Source: Micrasema longulum (lineage: Eukaryota; Arthropoda; Insecta; Trichoptera; Brachycentridae). From it: DNA of 64,000 nucleotides. The stretch lies in assembly GCA_022494885.1 (NCBI GenBank), contig JAGVSM010001191.1, forward strand, positions 266,734 through 330,733, read 5' to 3'. The notes under the pieces were generated by a model. That model did no database searches. It was not told the origin of the DNA and saw only the letters and a list, made by a program, of their open reading frames with translations. Of this stretch, positions 53,593 through 63,960 are shown one piece after another; position 1 is the stretch's first letter; the number at the start of each line of letters is the position of its first letter. Both the position numbers and the translations under genes were made by a program.

Positions 53593-56500
53593 CTGTAAAA
53601 AAAAAGACAACATAAAATTTTATAAATGTCTATATTTTCCTAATCAACCGGTTCTCACAATACGTAGTATGTTACTTCATTAATAATTAAGTTGTTATAT
53701 ACGTATACGATTGTCCCGGGCTTGAGTGACCGGCCGTTGTCATTTGAAAATATATTAAAAATGATCGACAAACAACTTTGAAAGTGGGGTCTATCTATTA
53801 TAAGCATAAAGTTATTGATAAAAAATTAAAAAATAAATCACATCAGTCAAAGCATATTTTTATTTATAACTTTATTAAGGATATTAAGGGATTTAAGAGA
53901 TATCAAGGTATGTAAGTATTATATACATGTTCGAAAACATCTCAAATCAATAATGCGCTAACTGCACGATATACTATTTGGCGACCAACGTGGGGCCTAA
54001 TTGTGTCTTTCCATTTTACGTAATATTTTTTTTAAATAAACAAAAAATTACTGTGTTAAGAGCATTACATTTTTTCCGTGCGACGTCGGATAAATTTTCT
54101 GCGATGGTTTTAATATGCATATTTAAAATTAGGTACCGTAAAACGGGGTTAAATTGCATCACTTTTTAATAACTTTTCAGCTATAATGATTTTTTTCATC
54201 GAGGAGATGAGTAGTGTTTTTGACAATAAATGTCATGGTTATATAATATATTTCCTTTACTTTTTTGTGGTTATAAGTATATTTTGTAGTTTCATATACA
54301 AGCTATAATTTTTTGAAAAATGATGCAAAGTAAGCCCTAGGGCGGGGTGACATTGCATCACTTTTTTTTTCCTTCAGTATCTTAATAGATTCCACATGGA
54401 CATGGAAATATTAATATTAATATGATTTGGTAAATTTAGTAAGAAATACTGGTATTATCAAATACATGACAAAATTCAACATACGAAACCACTTTACTCA
54501 CCTTAGAATGCTACACACTGTTGAAGATGTGATAAGAATTACCTATAGAAATTATTCATAAAAACTGCACAACCAACCCAAACCGCTAATCGCTCAGTAC
54601 TAAAGTACCATATTGAATGGAAAATAACCTTAGGTAAGAGTGAAAAGTGACATCCATTGAATATTTGGAGAAACAATGAGTTATTGTTAGTAGCAATGAC
54701 AACAGGTGTCTCTAAAAACTTTTTTTTTTGATGCAATGTTACCCTTGATGGTGCAATTTAACCCCGTTTTACGGTACCAGAAAACGAGACGTTTTGCAGC
54801 CTACGGGACAAACCGAACGTATTACATTACCAATCCATGCTTGTGCGCAAGTTTGTTAGAAACGCACTTCCGGGGCAAGACGTTTGATGTTATAGTGACG
54901 TGATACCGATTTCGGGATGATTTTATGTGCTCGTTTTTAAAGCCAAAAATATTATAAATAAAATTTTGTTTCTTTAAACATAGATAGTTATATCAGTACG
55001 AGCGTAAAAGTTCGCTGAAATATTTAATATTATGTTTTCAACGTTATTCCCGATTAATGAAAATACTCTATTGTGCATTGTGCTGTTAGGCGTTGTCAAT
55101 TTACGGGGGTCATCCACAAAATAAGGTTACAACATTTAAATAGGATCGAAAAATGCTTGTATTTAATTGAAATTTACATTATAATTCACAAATATATTAA
55201 ACTATTTTCGACGTAATCGCCGTCAAGATTGAGATATTTTTGTAGTCGGAGCACCAGTTTTTGTATGCCAGTGTCAACGAAATCCGCCGCCAGCTATTTC
55301 ATGAGCTTCTTCAATGCTTCTTTGACCTCTTGATCGTTAGAAAAACGTTTTTCACCTAAAAACTCTTTCAGTTTAGTGAAAGGGTATTAGTCTTAAAAGG
55401 GGAAGATGAATGACCCCACTGAAGTTATTGTCTCTTAGGGTTTAGTGACACACCTACGTCTCATCCCCTGTCACGATAGAGTTCAGAAAAGCTTCTTCTT
55501 CCTGTGCAAAACGATGCGAAAATTCACGAGCGGTGGTCACGCGATTTTGACGGTGCTCCTGTAGCGGGAGCGCGAGAAGTATTCTCCATCGGAAAAATTT
55601 ACTGCGACTAAACAAAATGCCCGACAAACACATGCAACCAAATAAACTGACTGTTAGGAACCTTCTACGCGTCAGGTGCGCCAACTTCGGAACAAAAAAT
55701 TTCCCGCAGTTGGGAACCTTTGTAACCTTATTTTGTGGATGACGTTTTTGTTTTCGAAATATATTAAAGCTTTTAGCTCTACAAAGTCAAAAAATATTAC
55801 ACATTTTTGTCTTACTTTAATGTAACAATACATTTTTTTTCACTCACCTTAAAAAGTTCCATTTGATTCAGATATTCCTTCTTCAGTTCTTCATTTACCT
55901 TAGTTCCTGTGTCCATTTTCTTCATTATCAAATTGTGGCGATCTTTTTCTGCTTGTATTTTCAAATCCATACACTCTAATCGTTCCTTAAATATGTAATT
56001 ATAAGAAGTTATCATAATATAATTTACTACGGATTTGAGCGACATTTTTATAAAACCCTATGCGCATTGATCTATGTTTATAAAATTACAAAGATTATTA
56101 TTTGATTGACTGGTTTATGGGAAAACGATTATCGTACATTCCTCAAATTAGTCATATAAGACAAAAAGGAATAACATGCTAAGTTTTTATTTAAGAGGCT
56201 TGTTAATAGGTGGGAACGAGAGGATTTGGAAGGAATAGTTTTTTTCAAATTTAATATTTGTTCATAGACTATCAAACTAAGCCAAAAAAGAAGAAAACTT
56301 TTTTTTACATTTTTATGTATCGTAATATCATTGGTGGATTCGGAAAAACTTTTGACATAGTACATGACATTGACATGACATAGACATTCAAAGTAGTTTA
56401 TTTTTATTATTTTTTCATACATTATCGAGAAACTTTACAATTGAATACTAAGAATTTAACTATTTTTTAAATCGGATTTCCCGTAGCACTAAACTTCCTC

Positions 56501-59500
56501 ATTGATAAAATCTTTCTTGGAATTTTTATCTTGCTACTTAATCGCAAAGAAGTAACCATTCAAAATATTTTTTTTAATCAAAAAATAGAAATGTTTTCGT
56601 TCTTATAATAAATTAAACCCACATGTTTCAATTTTGGGGGCTTCTTTCGACGAGTTGTAAATAACTGGTGAGTTATAGTGATAAGAAAATGAAAATTATT
56701 TGCGATAGAGTGGGGCTCGAACCTCGGACGCCACGGACCAAAACCCGATTATAAGTACATGAGAATTATTAAGCACAAAGTTTGGCGAAATATAATTTAT
56801 CTTAAGTAAATCGGAAAATGTAAAATAGTTAAGATCTTCTTTCATGGACAAATTTTGGGTTGGAATTTATTATAACAGCCTCTCGTTTTGCTTTATGCCT
56901 ATGGTATCTAAAAATATCCAAACTCTTACCTGTAAATGTACTACTTCCATATTTCTGATATTCAACAAGTCCTTCGTGCAACTGACAACATCTTTTAAGG
57001 ATGTGACTTGAGATGTTAATGCTTCAATCTGCAACTCCTGATTTTTTATCATCTTTGTCTTGTCAAATATCATACCGCGTGCCTTGGTTAATAACTAAAA
57101 AAGATATATGTATTTCTGTAGGTAAAGCATAGTTTATAGGTAAAAATTGAATTATTTCGGAGCATTGATCTATTTTCTTATGGCTAAAAAGGTCCTTATT
57201 TTAATTTGAGGTAAACTAAATCGCATAGAATTAAGAATAGTCCAGAAACCGCATACGCACATCAAACAGAAGGCGACTCAACTACTCATAAATGAGTAGG
57301 TTTACGTTTTGACCAATTAGTTTCATTGTAGACGTCGCTCAGTACGCAACTCCTGATTTGAATTCAACTATGCCGTGTTGTTTCCTTTTGAAGTTTAGAA
57401 ATACTGCTAGGATCTTAAAGAAACAGGATACAATCACATTTCATCTGTAATTTGCAAATGAATGTGTATATAACAAATGCATTACTTAAAAATTGAATTA
57501 TTTTTCCATCTCTCAGATTGTCGAAGAAACAAAATGAAAATTTCGTTAGTGTTGCCAGGGTTGAATTTTTTTTACCCTACTTTGCTCATCTAGTAAAAGA
57601 ACTAATGAAAATTAGACCTCGGATTAAACAACGCCGTGGGAGACATTTAAACGACTAATCTTTAAAACATCAAATATTATTTAACATGATATAAAAATAT
57701 TAGTTTTATGTCAAGTAAAATGTTTTGTATTTTAAGTTCAAAGTTCATTAATTCAATGACTTTTATTAAATGACCCTTTACTTATCTACTCTGTTGTGTC
57801 AATCAATGTTTCCGCGTGCACAATAAAATTTTAGAGAAATTAACAGTTTACTTTTTTTTACCTTACATTTGTGTTATGATTTTTTTTCCTCATCAAGCAT
57901 TACCCGGCGACTTCACGAATGCGAGCGGCGAAAGTAAGCCGAAATGGGGGACTTATTGGACATAGTCCGATGTATTCAAATATGATTCTACGCTCCTTCT
58001 GGACAATTCTTAATTCTATGCTAAATCGTATGTTTTATTCGCGAGAGAATTTTAAAAAAACAATTGATTGAGCAGGATTTGAAAAAAAAACATATCAAAG
58101 GCGGTGTTCGTGCTATCTTTCAACAACAAATAAATATCTACCCATTCACACTTCCCATTTTCTAGCGCAGCTCCACAAAACAATAATCACGTGTGTGAGT
58201 GCGTTAAAAACACGTTAAATCCAGTACCAAACTAACAACAAACAAGTGCCCCCCCAATATCATCAACCGAGCTGTGCCAGCGTCCAACTAGACCGCCAGC
58301 TCACAAGCTGTGCCAGCGTCAACGACCGCCAGCATCGCCAGCGGTTCCAGCATCACGTCACGCCTCAAAATAATATCAGGTTAGTAGAATTGAGTGAACT
58401 TTCTTCAGCCATACAGTCCACTCGCTAAACTTTTCTCTTCACACCTCGTCCACTTCTCAACAGAGAGAAATCTTAGAAATAAAAAATATTTTATTAATAC
58501 GTAAAATAAGGCATTTTAATAGTTTTAAACAGTTGCGTTATACCTACCATTCGCATCCATGTTATTAAATCAAATCTATAAACGCATTTTCTTCGAAATG
58601 TACATAGAATCGTTATGATTATTTTTTATTAATCATTATTTTTTAGACTTTCTTAATTTGTAAATTTATAATATTGTTTTAAATGCTCTGTATTACTTAT
58701 AATTATACTTACATGTATGTATATTTAACTGTATATGTAACTAATATGTAAAAGGCACAATGTGCCGTTTATTTCAATAAAATAAAATTAAAATTAATTA
58801 AATTAATGTTATATATTTTAATAATACCAAAATAACTATGTTTATAAAAATGAATGAATAGATACTTTTAATATTTTTTAATAATTGTTCTATAATATGT
58901 TGCTTATATCCATTGCTGACGATTCGGACCAGTAGCTCAATCACAAATAACTATCGACATGCTAATAAGCGACTAGATTACAATATCTTACCATGATTGT
59001 TTATCGTATTCGCGATCACAATGGAACATCCATGAACACCTAATATTAAATGTCAAAATATTTACGATTCGCGACGCACAATCACATATTTTAATTTCAC
59101 CGGTGTAAATATGGAAAATATTTCAAAACTGCTATTTTTATTTATTTTATTACTATTTATCATACTATTTATTGCATTAAGTTTACTATTTTTCAAATGC
59201 AATATATTGTATTATTTTTTATAGTTAACGCCGATTTTTCGCGAATGAACTGTATTTATTTACGAGGAAAACAAAAAACAAACCGACACGAGCGTTGACT
59301 TAGGAGTTACACACGCGTTGACTTATGACTGCGATAACTTAAGCATGTTCATTATTGTTCATTGTGATCGCTCAAATGCTTATCATGTTTTTAAGCACGT
59401 CGATTATTATTAGTAATAGAGCTGTAGATATTAAAACATTTATTAGTATGAAACTAGTAAAAAAAAACTCATTTAATTATTTTTAATGTATATTTACCTC

Positions 59501-60970
59501 CTCGTGTTGCTTCTTTATTTTCGCAACTACGTCTTTATTTTTTCCATTTGGTTTACTTAAAACAGCCTTTAATTCTGCTTCTAGCGATTTCAAATTTGCC
59601 TTTAAAATGTCATTTTCTTCGCATTTTAACTAAAAACAACCGATTAATGAAATAAGATAAATTAAAATTATTTTTCATTATGATTCTATTAAAAACAGTA
59701 TACAACAACAGTATTAAACGTGTTTATATTCTACCTTCAGTTTTAATTCAACGGCTTTGAATTTAATATCGTCATTCTGTTGTTCTTCCAACTTGGCAAT
59801 TTTGGCAAGCAACACCTTTTCTCTGATCTGCCACTCTTCCTGCGTTAAAAGAGATACAATAATTACTTTTATTGGTTTGATCAAATACCGAAAACACCAT
59901 TAAATCCTCGTGGAAAATATTTTCACTTAAAAAATAAGTTATATGAATGTGTTACTGATGAGAACAAAAAATATTGTTTTTAAGACTTAAGTTCATAAAT
60001 AGTTAAAAATTATTACTTAAGGAGCAAATTCGTAGCAGTAAATAAACACTCTTATTTTATTTTAGTCATTGTTTAATAATTAAAGGTTGAAATAGTGTTG
60101 AAAAAGAATTGATTTTTACAATACGTTTAATGATTACTGTAATAGTTTACATACCTCGGTTTTTTTTGGTGTTTCGGTAACAGCACTGACGATTTCTAGA
60201 ACGTTCTCTAGTTTTTCTGGCTCTACGTTCTAAAAAAATGGTATTTTCAAAAATAGCTATATAACATCAAAATGTTTTATCAACCATACAAATTCGAATG
60301 CATGCCACTAAATTTTAATTAAAACACAGGGATTGAATTTTTAAAAAAATATCTTATTCCGTCGTCTTTGTTTTCATTTTCTACCTAAAGACTGTGTTTC
60401 TGCGTAAGTACGTAATATTATCGTTTTTTTATGACAATAAGACAGAATGTATTTCATTGATTCTTATTTATAACTTTTGTATCTAATTATATCCACTCTG
60501 TATAACATAACCCAACGAAATAAATTATGAAAATACAATAAAGTTTCACGTGCATTACTCATAATTGTGTAAACAGGTAGGTACCTCACCTGGGTTTTTG
60601 GTTGATCTTTCTTCCCAACTGATTCTTGCAAAGCATCCAATAATGCGTGCATAACACTCTCAATACCATTTTTCGACGCATCTGGTAAAGATGGCACCGG
60701 TTTAACAGCGACGTCATCATTAAACATCAAATTAGAAATATCGATGTTCTCGGACAAAGACTGGATCAATTTTTCCATTTCATCTTGCACATTTCTGTTA
60801 ATAACTATTTCATCTTGCACATTTCTGTTTATAGTCATTTCATCTGGCGTATCTTGTTGGTCACTTTTTGTAGACTCGTTTGCCTTTTGTTTAATTTCCT
60901 CATCGCTAGAATTTACCAGTGCATCTGGTTGAGAAATATTTTGTAGATCTTTATTTACAGGTTCGGCCAT
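53491..60970 (-). CDS. Coiled-coil protein gene, seven coding exons, 365 residues, unrecognised
   Basis: Coding exons on minus, in order: 60970-60590, 60229-60155, 59839-59735, 59629-59498, 57094-56930, 55985-55848 and 53592-53491. Lengths are 381, 75, 105, 132, 165, 138 and 102 bases, all multiples of three, so every intron is phase 0. All donors are GT and all acceptors AG, and the joined frame is open throughout. The N-terminal 127 residues are acidic and probably disordered; from about residue 140 to 350 the chain is Lys/Glu/Leu-rich with heptad-like spacing and almost no proline, as in a long coiled coil. There is no signal peptide or membrane segment, so it is probably cytoplasmic or cytoskeletal. 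The family is not recognised. Confidence 0.85.
54060..54990 (+). repeat. Dispersed repeat A, copy 3, split by a MITE
   Basis: 54,063-54,130 matches the first part (GTGCGACGTCGGATAAATTT, ATGCATATTTAAAATTA) and 54,778-54,990 the rest (ACGAGACGTTTTGCAGCCTA, GGGACAAACCGAACGTATTA, AAAATATTATAAATAAAA). Comparison with the uninterrupted copies at 655 and 4905 fixes the insertion point. Confidence 0.7.
54136..54774. mobile_element. 639-bp MITE with CCGTAAAACGGGGTTAAATTG inverted repeats
   Basis: Left end CCGTAAAACGGGGTTAAATT and right end AATTTAACCCCGTTTTACGG are perfect inverses, flanked on both sides by TA, which fits Tc1/mariner-type insertion. Subterminal TTGCATCACTTTTT is repeated internally (TGACATTGCATCACTTTTTT at about 54,347). 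No transposase frame. Confidence 0.85.
55103..55745 (-). mobile_element. Deleted mariner transposon, transposase remnant
   Basis: Inverted ends share GTCATCCACAAAATAAGGTT (plus at 55,109; minus from 55,740). The minus strand reads NRVTTAREFSHRFAQEEEAF, LNSIVTGDETWVCH, the first catalytic D region of mariner transposases (TGDETW), then after a deletion GEKRFSNDQEVKEALKKLMK and LQKYLNLDGDYVEK, the C-terminal block. The N-terminus and middle, including the second and third catalytic residues, are missing, so it is inactive. Confidence 0.9.
55848..55985 (-). CDS. Coiled-coil gene, coding exon 6
   Basis: 46 residues, ERLECMDLKIQAEKDRHNLI then MKKMDTGTKVNEELKKEYLN and QMELFK. The acceptor is ATATTTAAG, a little weak, and the donor AAG|GTGAGT. 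Confidence 0.82.
56129..56760. other. Intron sequence of the coiled-coil gene with a tRNA-like block
   Basis: At 56,705-56,735 the minus strand reads CGTCCGAGGTTCGAGCCCCA, a B-box-like block; the rest of a SINE is not clear. The 97-residue frame at 56,129-56,422 is a chance ORF in the intron. Confidence 0.4.
56930..57094 (-). CDS. Coiled-coil gene, coding exon 5
   Basis: 55 residues, beginning LLTKARGMIFDKTKMIKNQE and including LQIEALTSQVTSLKDVV and IRNMEVVHLQ. The acceptor is CTTTTTTAG and the donor CAG|GTAAGA. It is the most distinctive exon for a homology search. Confidence 0.88.
57800..58800 (+). mobile_element. Element ending in the LINE stem-loop tail, with a GC-richer 5' part
   Basis: 58,140-58,380 is unusually C-rich for the area and contains the repeated block AGCTGTGCCAGCGTC (58,270 and 58,308). 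58,744-58,800 ends GGCACAATGTGCC, GTTTATTTCAATAAAATAAA, matching the other LINE tails. A non-autonomous element using a LINE 3' end is likely; the 60-residue frame at 58,246 is not convincing. Confidence 0.5.
58754..58766 (+). repeat. LINE 3'-end stem-loop GGCAC-AAT-GTGCC
   Basis: Same stem as 4644 and 16,514, with a different loop, followed by GT and an A-rich tail. Confidence 0.65.
58801..59490. other. Intron of the coiled-coil gene, no other feature seen
   Basis: AT-rich sequence with short chance frames. It separates the retroelement tail from exon 4. Confidence 0.5.
59498..59629 (-). CDS. Coiled-coil gene, coding exon 4
   Basis: 44 residues, beginning LKCEENDILKANLKSLEAEL and ending KIKKQHEE. 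The acceptor is TGTTTTTAG and the donor GAG|GTAAAT. The next intron (2.4 kb) holds the LINE-tailed element at 57.8-58.8 kb. Confidence 0.85.
59735..59839 (-). CDS. Coiled-coil gene, coding exon 3
   Basis: 35 residues, beginning EEWQIREKVLLAKIAKLEEQ. The acceptor is TTAACGCAG and the donor AAG|GTAGAA. Leucine/isoleucine spacing fits a coiled coil. Confidence 0.85.
60155..60229 (-). CDS. Coiled-coil gene, coding exon 2
   Basis: 25 residues, NVEPEKLENVLEIVSAVTET then PKKTE. The acceptor is ATTTTTTTAG and the donor GAG|GTATGT. Confidence 0.8.
60590..60970 (-). CDS. Coiled-coil gene, coding exon 1
   Basis: Starts MAEPVNKDLQNISQPDALVN; the ATG follows a TTTTTTCCTTCAG acceptor by five bases (GAACA), so the 5' UTR is spliced. 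The exon ends KTQ|GTGAGG. It contains an in-frame 30-base duplication (60,777-60,806 and 60,807-60,836) giving two INRNVQDE units near residues 46-65. The segment LSENIDISNLMFNDDVAV and SVMHALLDALQESVG look like short helices. Confidence 0.85.
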
Positions 60971-60974
60971 TGTT

Positions 60975-61558
60975 CCTGAAGGAAAAAATCCATTTACATT
61001 ATCTGAATATCTGCTTTCTTTAATATATTTTCCTGCGAAAATGACAAAATAACATTTGCATTTTTTCTGTTAAAAATATATTTGTGTAAATAAAACATCC
61101 CTCAATTTCCGCTCCTAATGATGCATACAACACTGCATTAGTACACCAATCGCAGTGTATCTTGATATTTTTTTATACACGAATGTAAAATTATCAGTCT
61201 GACGTTTCAGATGCTAGTCCAGGCAGTATAAAATATTATGGTGTAAAAACACAATTTTATCTAAATATTTCGTGTTAATAATGTCGGGAATCGAACCCGA
61301 GACATCCATTGAAGGCAAACGACAAAGTATAAATAAATAGTTTAGTGTTACGACTGATTTTTTCATATAAACAGTAAATGTATAGTTTAATTTAAGGAAA
61401 TCTTCTTAATTTCAGAAAACGCCTAAAACATGTTTTTTATTTTATTTTTACAAAACTTAAAATAGCAACCTTCTAAAGCCTGCCATATTTCAATTTAGTA
61501 CTTTCCAGCAACAAAAATACAAATATGTAGATAATGTAGTTTTAAATAATTTAATTAC
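60975..61558 (-). other. Predicted 5' UTR intron of the coiled-coil gene
   Basis: The acceptor TTTTTTCCTTCAG ends at 60,976, five bases before the ATG. On minus a candidate donor CTGCAG|GTAATT lies at 61,559/61,558. Everything between is noncoding and includes a SINE. Confidence 0.55.
61098..61325 (-). mobile_element. tRNA-derived SINE, family 1 subfamily A, minus strand
   Basis: On plus: CAACACTGCATTAGTACACC, AATCGCAGTGTATCTTGATA, CAGATGCTAGTCCAGGCAGT, GGTGTAAAAACACAATTTTA, B-box complement GGGAATCGAACCCGAGACAT. It lies inside the 5' UTR intron of the coiled-coil gene. Confidence 0.8.
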
Positions 61559-61680
61559 CTGCAGATTAGGCCATTTTCACTTTTTTTGTAAATCGGGATT
61601 ACCGAAAATTTTGCGAACGCAAACTTTTATAATATTTGTAAAAATAATATTCATGTATATTCACCATTTAAAACTGTTTT
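61559..61680 (-). other. Candidate noncoding exon 1 of the coiled-coil gene
   Basis: Ends at CTGCAG|GTAATT. It contains the out-of-frame mini-ORF ATGGCCTAA shortly before the donor. The transcription start is not identifiable; the upper limit is a guess. Confidence 0.4.
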
Positions 61681-62830
61681 AATTACTATTTATAAACCTT
61701 AGCATATTTTTATTCAAACAATAAATGTTTTCAGTTTCATGATTAATAATTAATTGGTAGTAAAAATATTTATATATGCACATGTGTACCGCTGGATCAT
61801 CAAAGTAACATGATATTTCATGTACACCAAGTAAATACGTATTTTATCTATCCTTCCAATAATCATTTCAGTAGTTAGGCTACCCTGATATATAAAAAAT
61901 AATAGGTAAATAAAAAAAATGCACCTACCTAACGTTTGTGATGATTTGCAAATTTAGTTAAATGAAAACCAACCAATAATGTTCACAAAACACTGCGTTC
62001 TCAGCAAACGTCTTTGGAAAATACTATTTTTGAACCTGTGCCTTACTGTATTTTTAGATCCAGTGTGTTGTATACATGTTTAAACGCACGACGTAAAATA
62101 ATAAACTTCCTTATGAAATGTACCAAAACAAATGTAAGTGCTGTATTACTTCTTTATTCGTGCCTTTTTAAATTTATTTTTTTAAGAATCAATAATTATA
62201 ATGCAAGTAATTAAATTAATATTTTTGTTCCTATGTACATATCAAATATTTACGGAAGAAAAATAGCATGACAATTATTTTTAATCTAAATATTGTTTAG
62301 CTAAATACAATAATACGGGGTCTTAGTTAAGTAGCTATTTAATTTTAATTATTTATCACCGCCTCCAATATTTATAAAACAGGGCACCTGCATGGGAATG
62401 CAATCTGATTTTTTTACATAACACAATTCGTGTTTTTTTAAATATTTACTAGGTGTTTATATATATATATGCCTCCAGCATGTTTACCTAATATTTTTAT
62501 ATTTTCGTAATAGACGTTCAAAATCATCGTAAAAAAAATATGTAGGCTTTAAAATTAGTTTACTATAACTCAAAACGTTGGCATTTAGAAAAAATCCATT
62601 TATGCTCCGAAGTGATTTTTGTTTACGGATTGCCAATAATATATTTCAAAATATTTTTATAAATCATGTTGAATAAAAATTTTGATCCAGCAGACTATTA
62701 ATTAAGTAGGTACTTTACGTTATTTTTCCATCCTAAAGTTTATGGTTTTTCGTTTGTGGTTGTGGTTGTGTACTTTTTCTTCCTCTTTTTGTCTCTGCTC
62801 TGCCGCAGATGTCAAAGTTCCTTTCTGCGT
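61680..62830. promoter_or_regulatory. Shared intergenic (bidirectional promoter) region
   Basis: The coiled-coil gene is transcribed leftward from about 61.6 kb and TIM17 rightward from about 62.8 kb, leaving about 1.2 kb between. The sequence is AT-rich with no long inverted repeat. No TATA/initiator pair at correct spacing was identified on either side. Confidence 0.5.
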
Positions 62831-62894
62831 TTATCGGTTTTGGGTTAGAGTTTACGTAAATTAGTTTAAAATATTGATCTTTTTGTCAAATCAA
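62780..62894 (+). other. Candidate noncoding first exon of TIM17
   Basis: A GC-richer block (CTCTGCTCTGCCGCAGATGT, GCGTTTATCGGTTTTGGGTT) ends at TCAA|GTAAGT (donor at 62,895). The next exon's acceptor TTGTTTCAG is at 63,156. The start is not determined. Confidence 0.45.
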
Positions 62895-63177
62895 GTAAGT
62901 ATACAATTTAAGAAAACCTCTTATTCTGTCTAAAATTTGGCGGAAATGTCGCCCTGTCATACAATAGTTGCGTTACGTCGTGCTCTTCGATCGATCAGAT
63001 ATTTTAAGGTTACGAATGGTAACTGAAGGTATTATTCATTAAAAATAATGACCTTTCTTCAAATCTCCCTATACAGCTCAGTGAAGAAATAAATATTTGT
63101 ATCTTACTCAAAATTATAATGTCATTGTCCGTTAGTGAATACGTCGATTGTTTCAGCTAGAGGAATAATATTACATC

Positions 63178-63321
63178 ATGGATGAATATTCACGAGAACC
63201 ATGTCCATGGAGGATTATGGATGATTGCGGTGGTGCTTTCCTCATGGGTGCTATTGGTGGAGGTGTATTCCATTCCATAAAAGGCTTTAGAAATGCCCCG
63301 TCGGGATTCAGCAGACGACTG
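63178..63321 (+). CDS. Tim17: Mitochondrial import subunit TIM17, first coding exon
   Basis: TIM17 is a multi-pass inner-membrane subunit of the TIM23 presequence translocase. The exon (5' UTR from 63,157 after TTGTTTCAG) encodes 48 residues: [40 protein letters not shown] and PSGFSRRL, then CTG|GTAAGA. The CPWRI, DDCGGAF and GAIGGGVF blocks, with the glycine-rich first membrane segment, are diagnostic. Introns after RRL fit the family, whose next residues (R-x-x) must lie beyond the window. Tim23/22 lack this CPWRI start. Confidence 0.96.
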
Positions 63322-63345
63322 GTAAGAATCCATTAAATTTTGAGA

Positions 63346-63440
63346 ATAGCAAGATTTATTTCCGCAATTGCGGAAATAAATCTTCGTTTTTAAACACAAA
63401 TTGCGGAAATAAATCTTCGTTTTTAAACACCAATTGATCA
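63346..63440. repeat. 33-bp tandem duplication with a 32-bp palindrome in the TIM17 intron
   Basis: AGATTTATTTCCGCAATTGC at 63,352 opens a perfect palindrome to 63,383, and the unit ATTGCGGAAATAAATCTTCG (63,367) is repeated at 63,400, 33 bases later, including TTTTTAAACAC. The two-unit array creates the spurious 83-residue minus frame at 63,190-63,441. Confidence 0.8.
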
Positions 63441-63599
63441 CAGAGCTGAGAGTTGTTAAATTATTAATTTGTCAATAAAAACAATTTGTTGATTCTTAAA
63501 AAATAAAATATAACTATGAAAGACACACATTTTATTTTGCCTTTTCTATTATTTGTTCGTTACATTCGGCCACCCTTACTGTCGATTTACCCATTCAAT

Positions 63600-63960
63600 A
63601 CAGATATTACTCAAATAATGGAAGAAATTTAAAATGCCAACATTGAAAATGATTACGGCGCATCTTTGATCAATTTTAATATAGAATCACTACAAAAAAA
63701 GCGCCTTACATTTGATTTAATTTTTCTTTTCAAAATTCTCAATAATATAGTTGATTCGCCGTATCTTTTACAAAATATTGGTTTCCGTTGTCCTCTCCGC
63801 TATACAAGATTAAATTCCCTTTTTTATGTACCAACTTGTAAAACAATTGTACCTCGAATTCATTCATTAGGCGTACCTGTAGAAATTATAACGGACTCAG
63901 TATTGATGTAGACATTTTTAACTGCACGTTGCATTTGTACAGAAAATTTCTTCATGGGAA
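63600..63960 (+). mobile_element. LINE RT C-terminal fragment in the TIM17 intron
   Basis: Frame 63,666-63,911 reads SLQKKRLTFDLIFLFKILNN, IVDSPYLLQNIGFRCPLRYT and RLNSLFYVPTCKTIVPRIHS, the family tail pattern (RR/RL..DLIFLFK, SP.LL..I.F..P.R.TR). The upstream RT is missing and the element is truncated by the window end. Confidence 0.75.

Noticed and set aside
55454..55684. 76-residue minus ORF as a host gene
   Set aside because: Its C-terminus contains the mariner TGDET motif and the ORF is bounded by mariner ends, so it is a transposase remnant.
58246..58428. Gln/Ser-rich 60-residue ORF
   Set aside because: Lies in an element with a LINE-type tail, contains a direct repeat and lacks homology; not called a gene.
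63190..63441. 83-residue minus ORF with repeated KTKIYFRN
   Set aside because: Antisense to the TIM17 exon and to a 33-bp tandem repeat in its intron.
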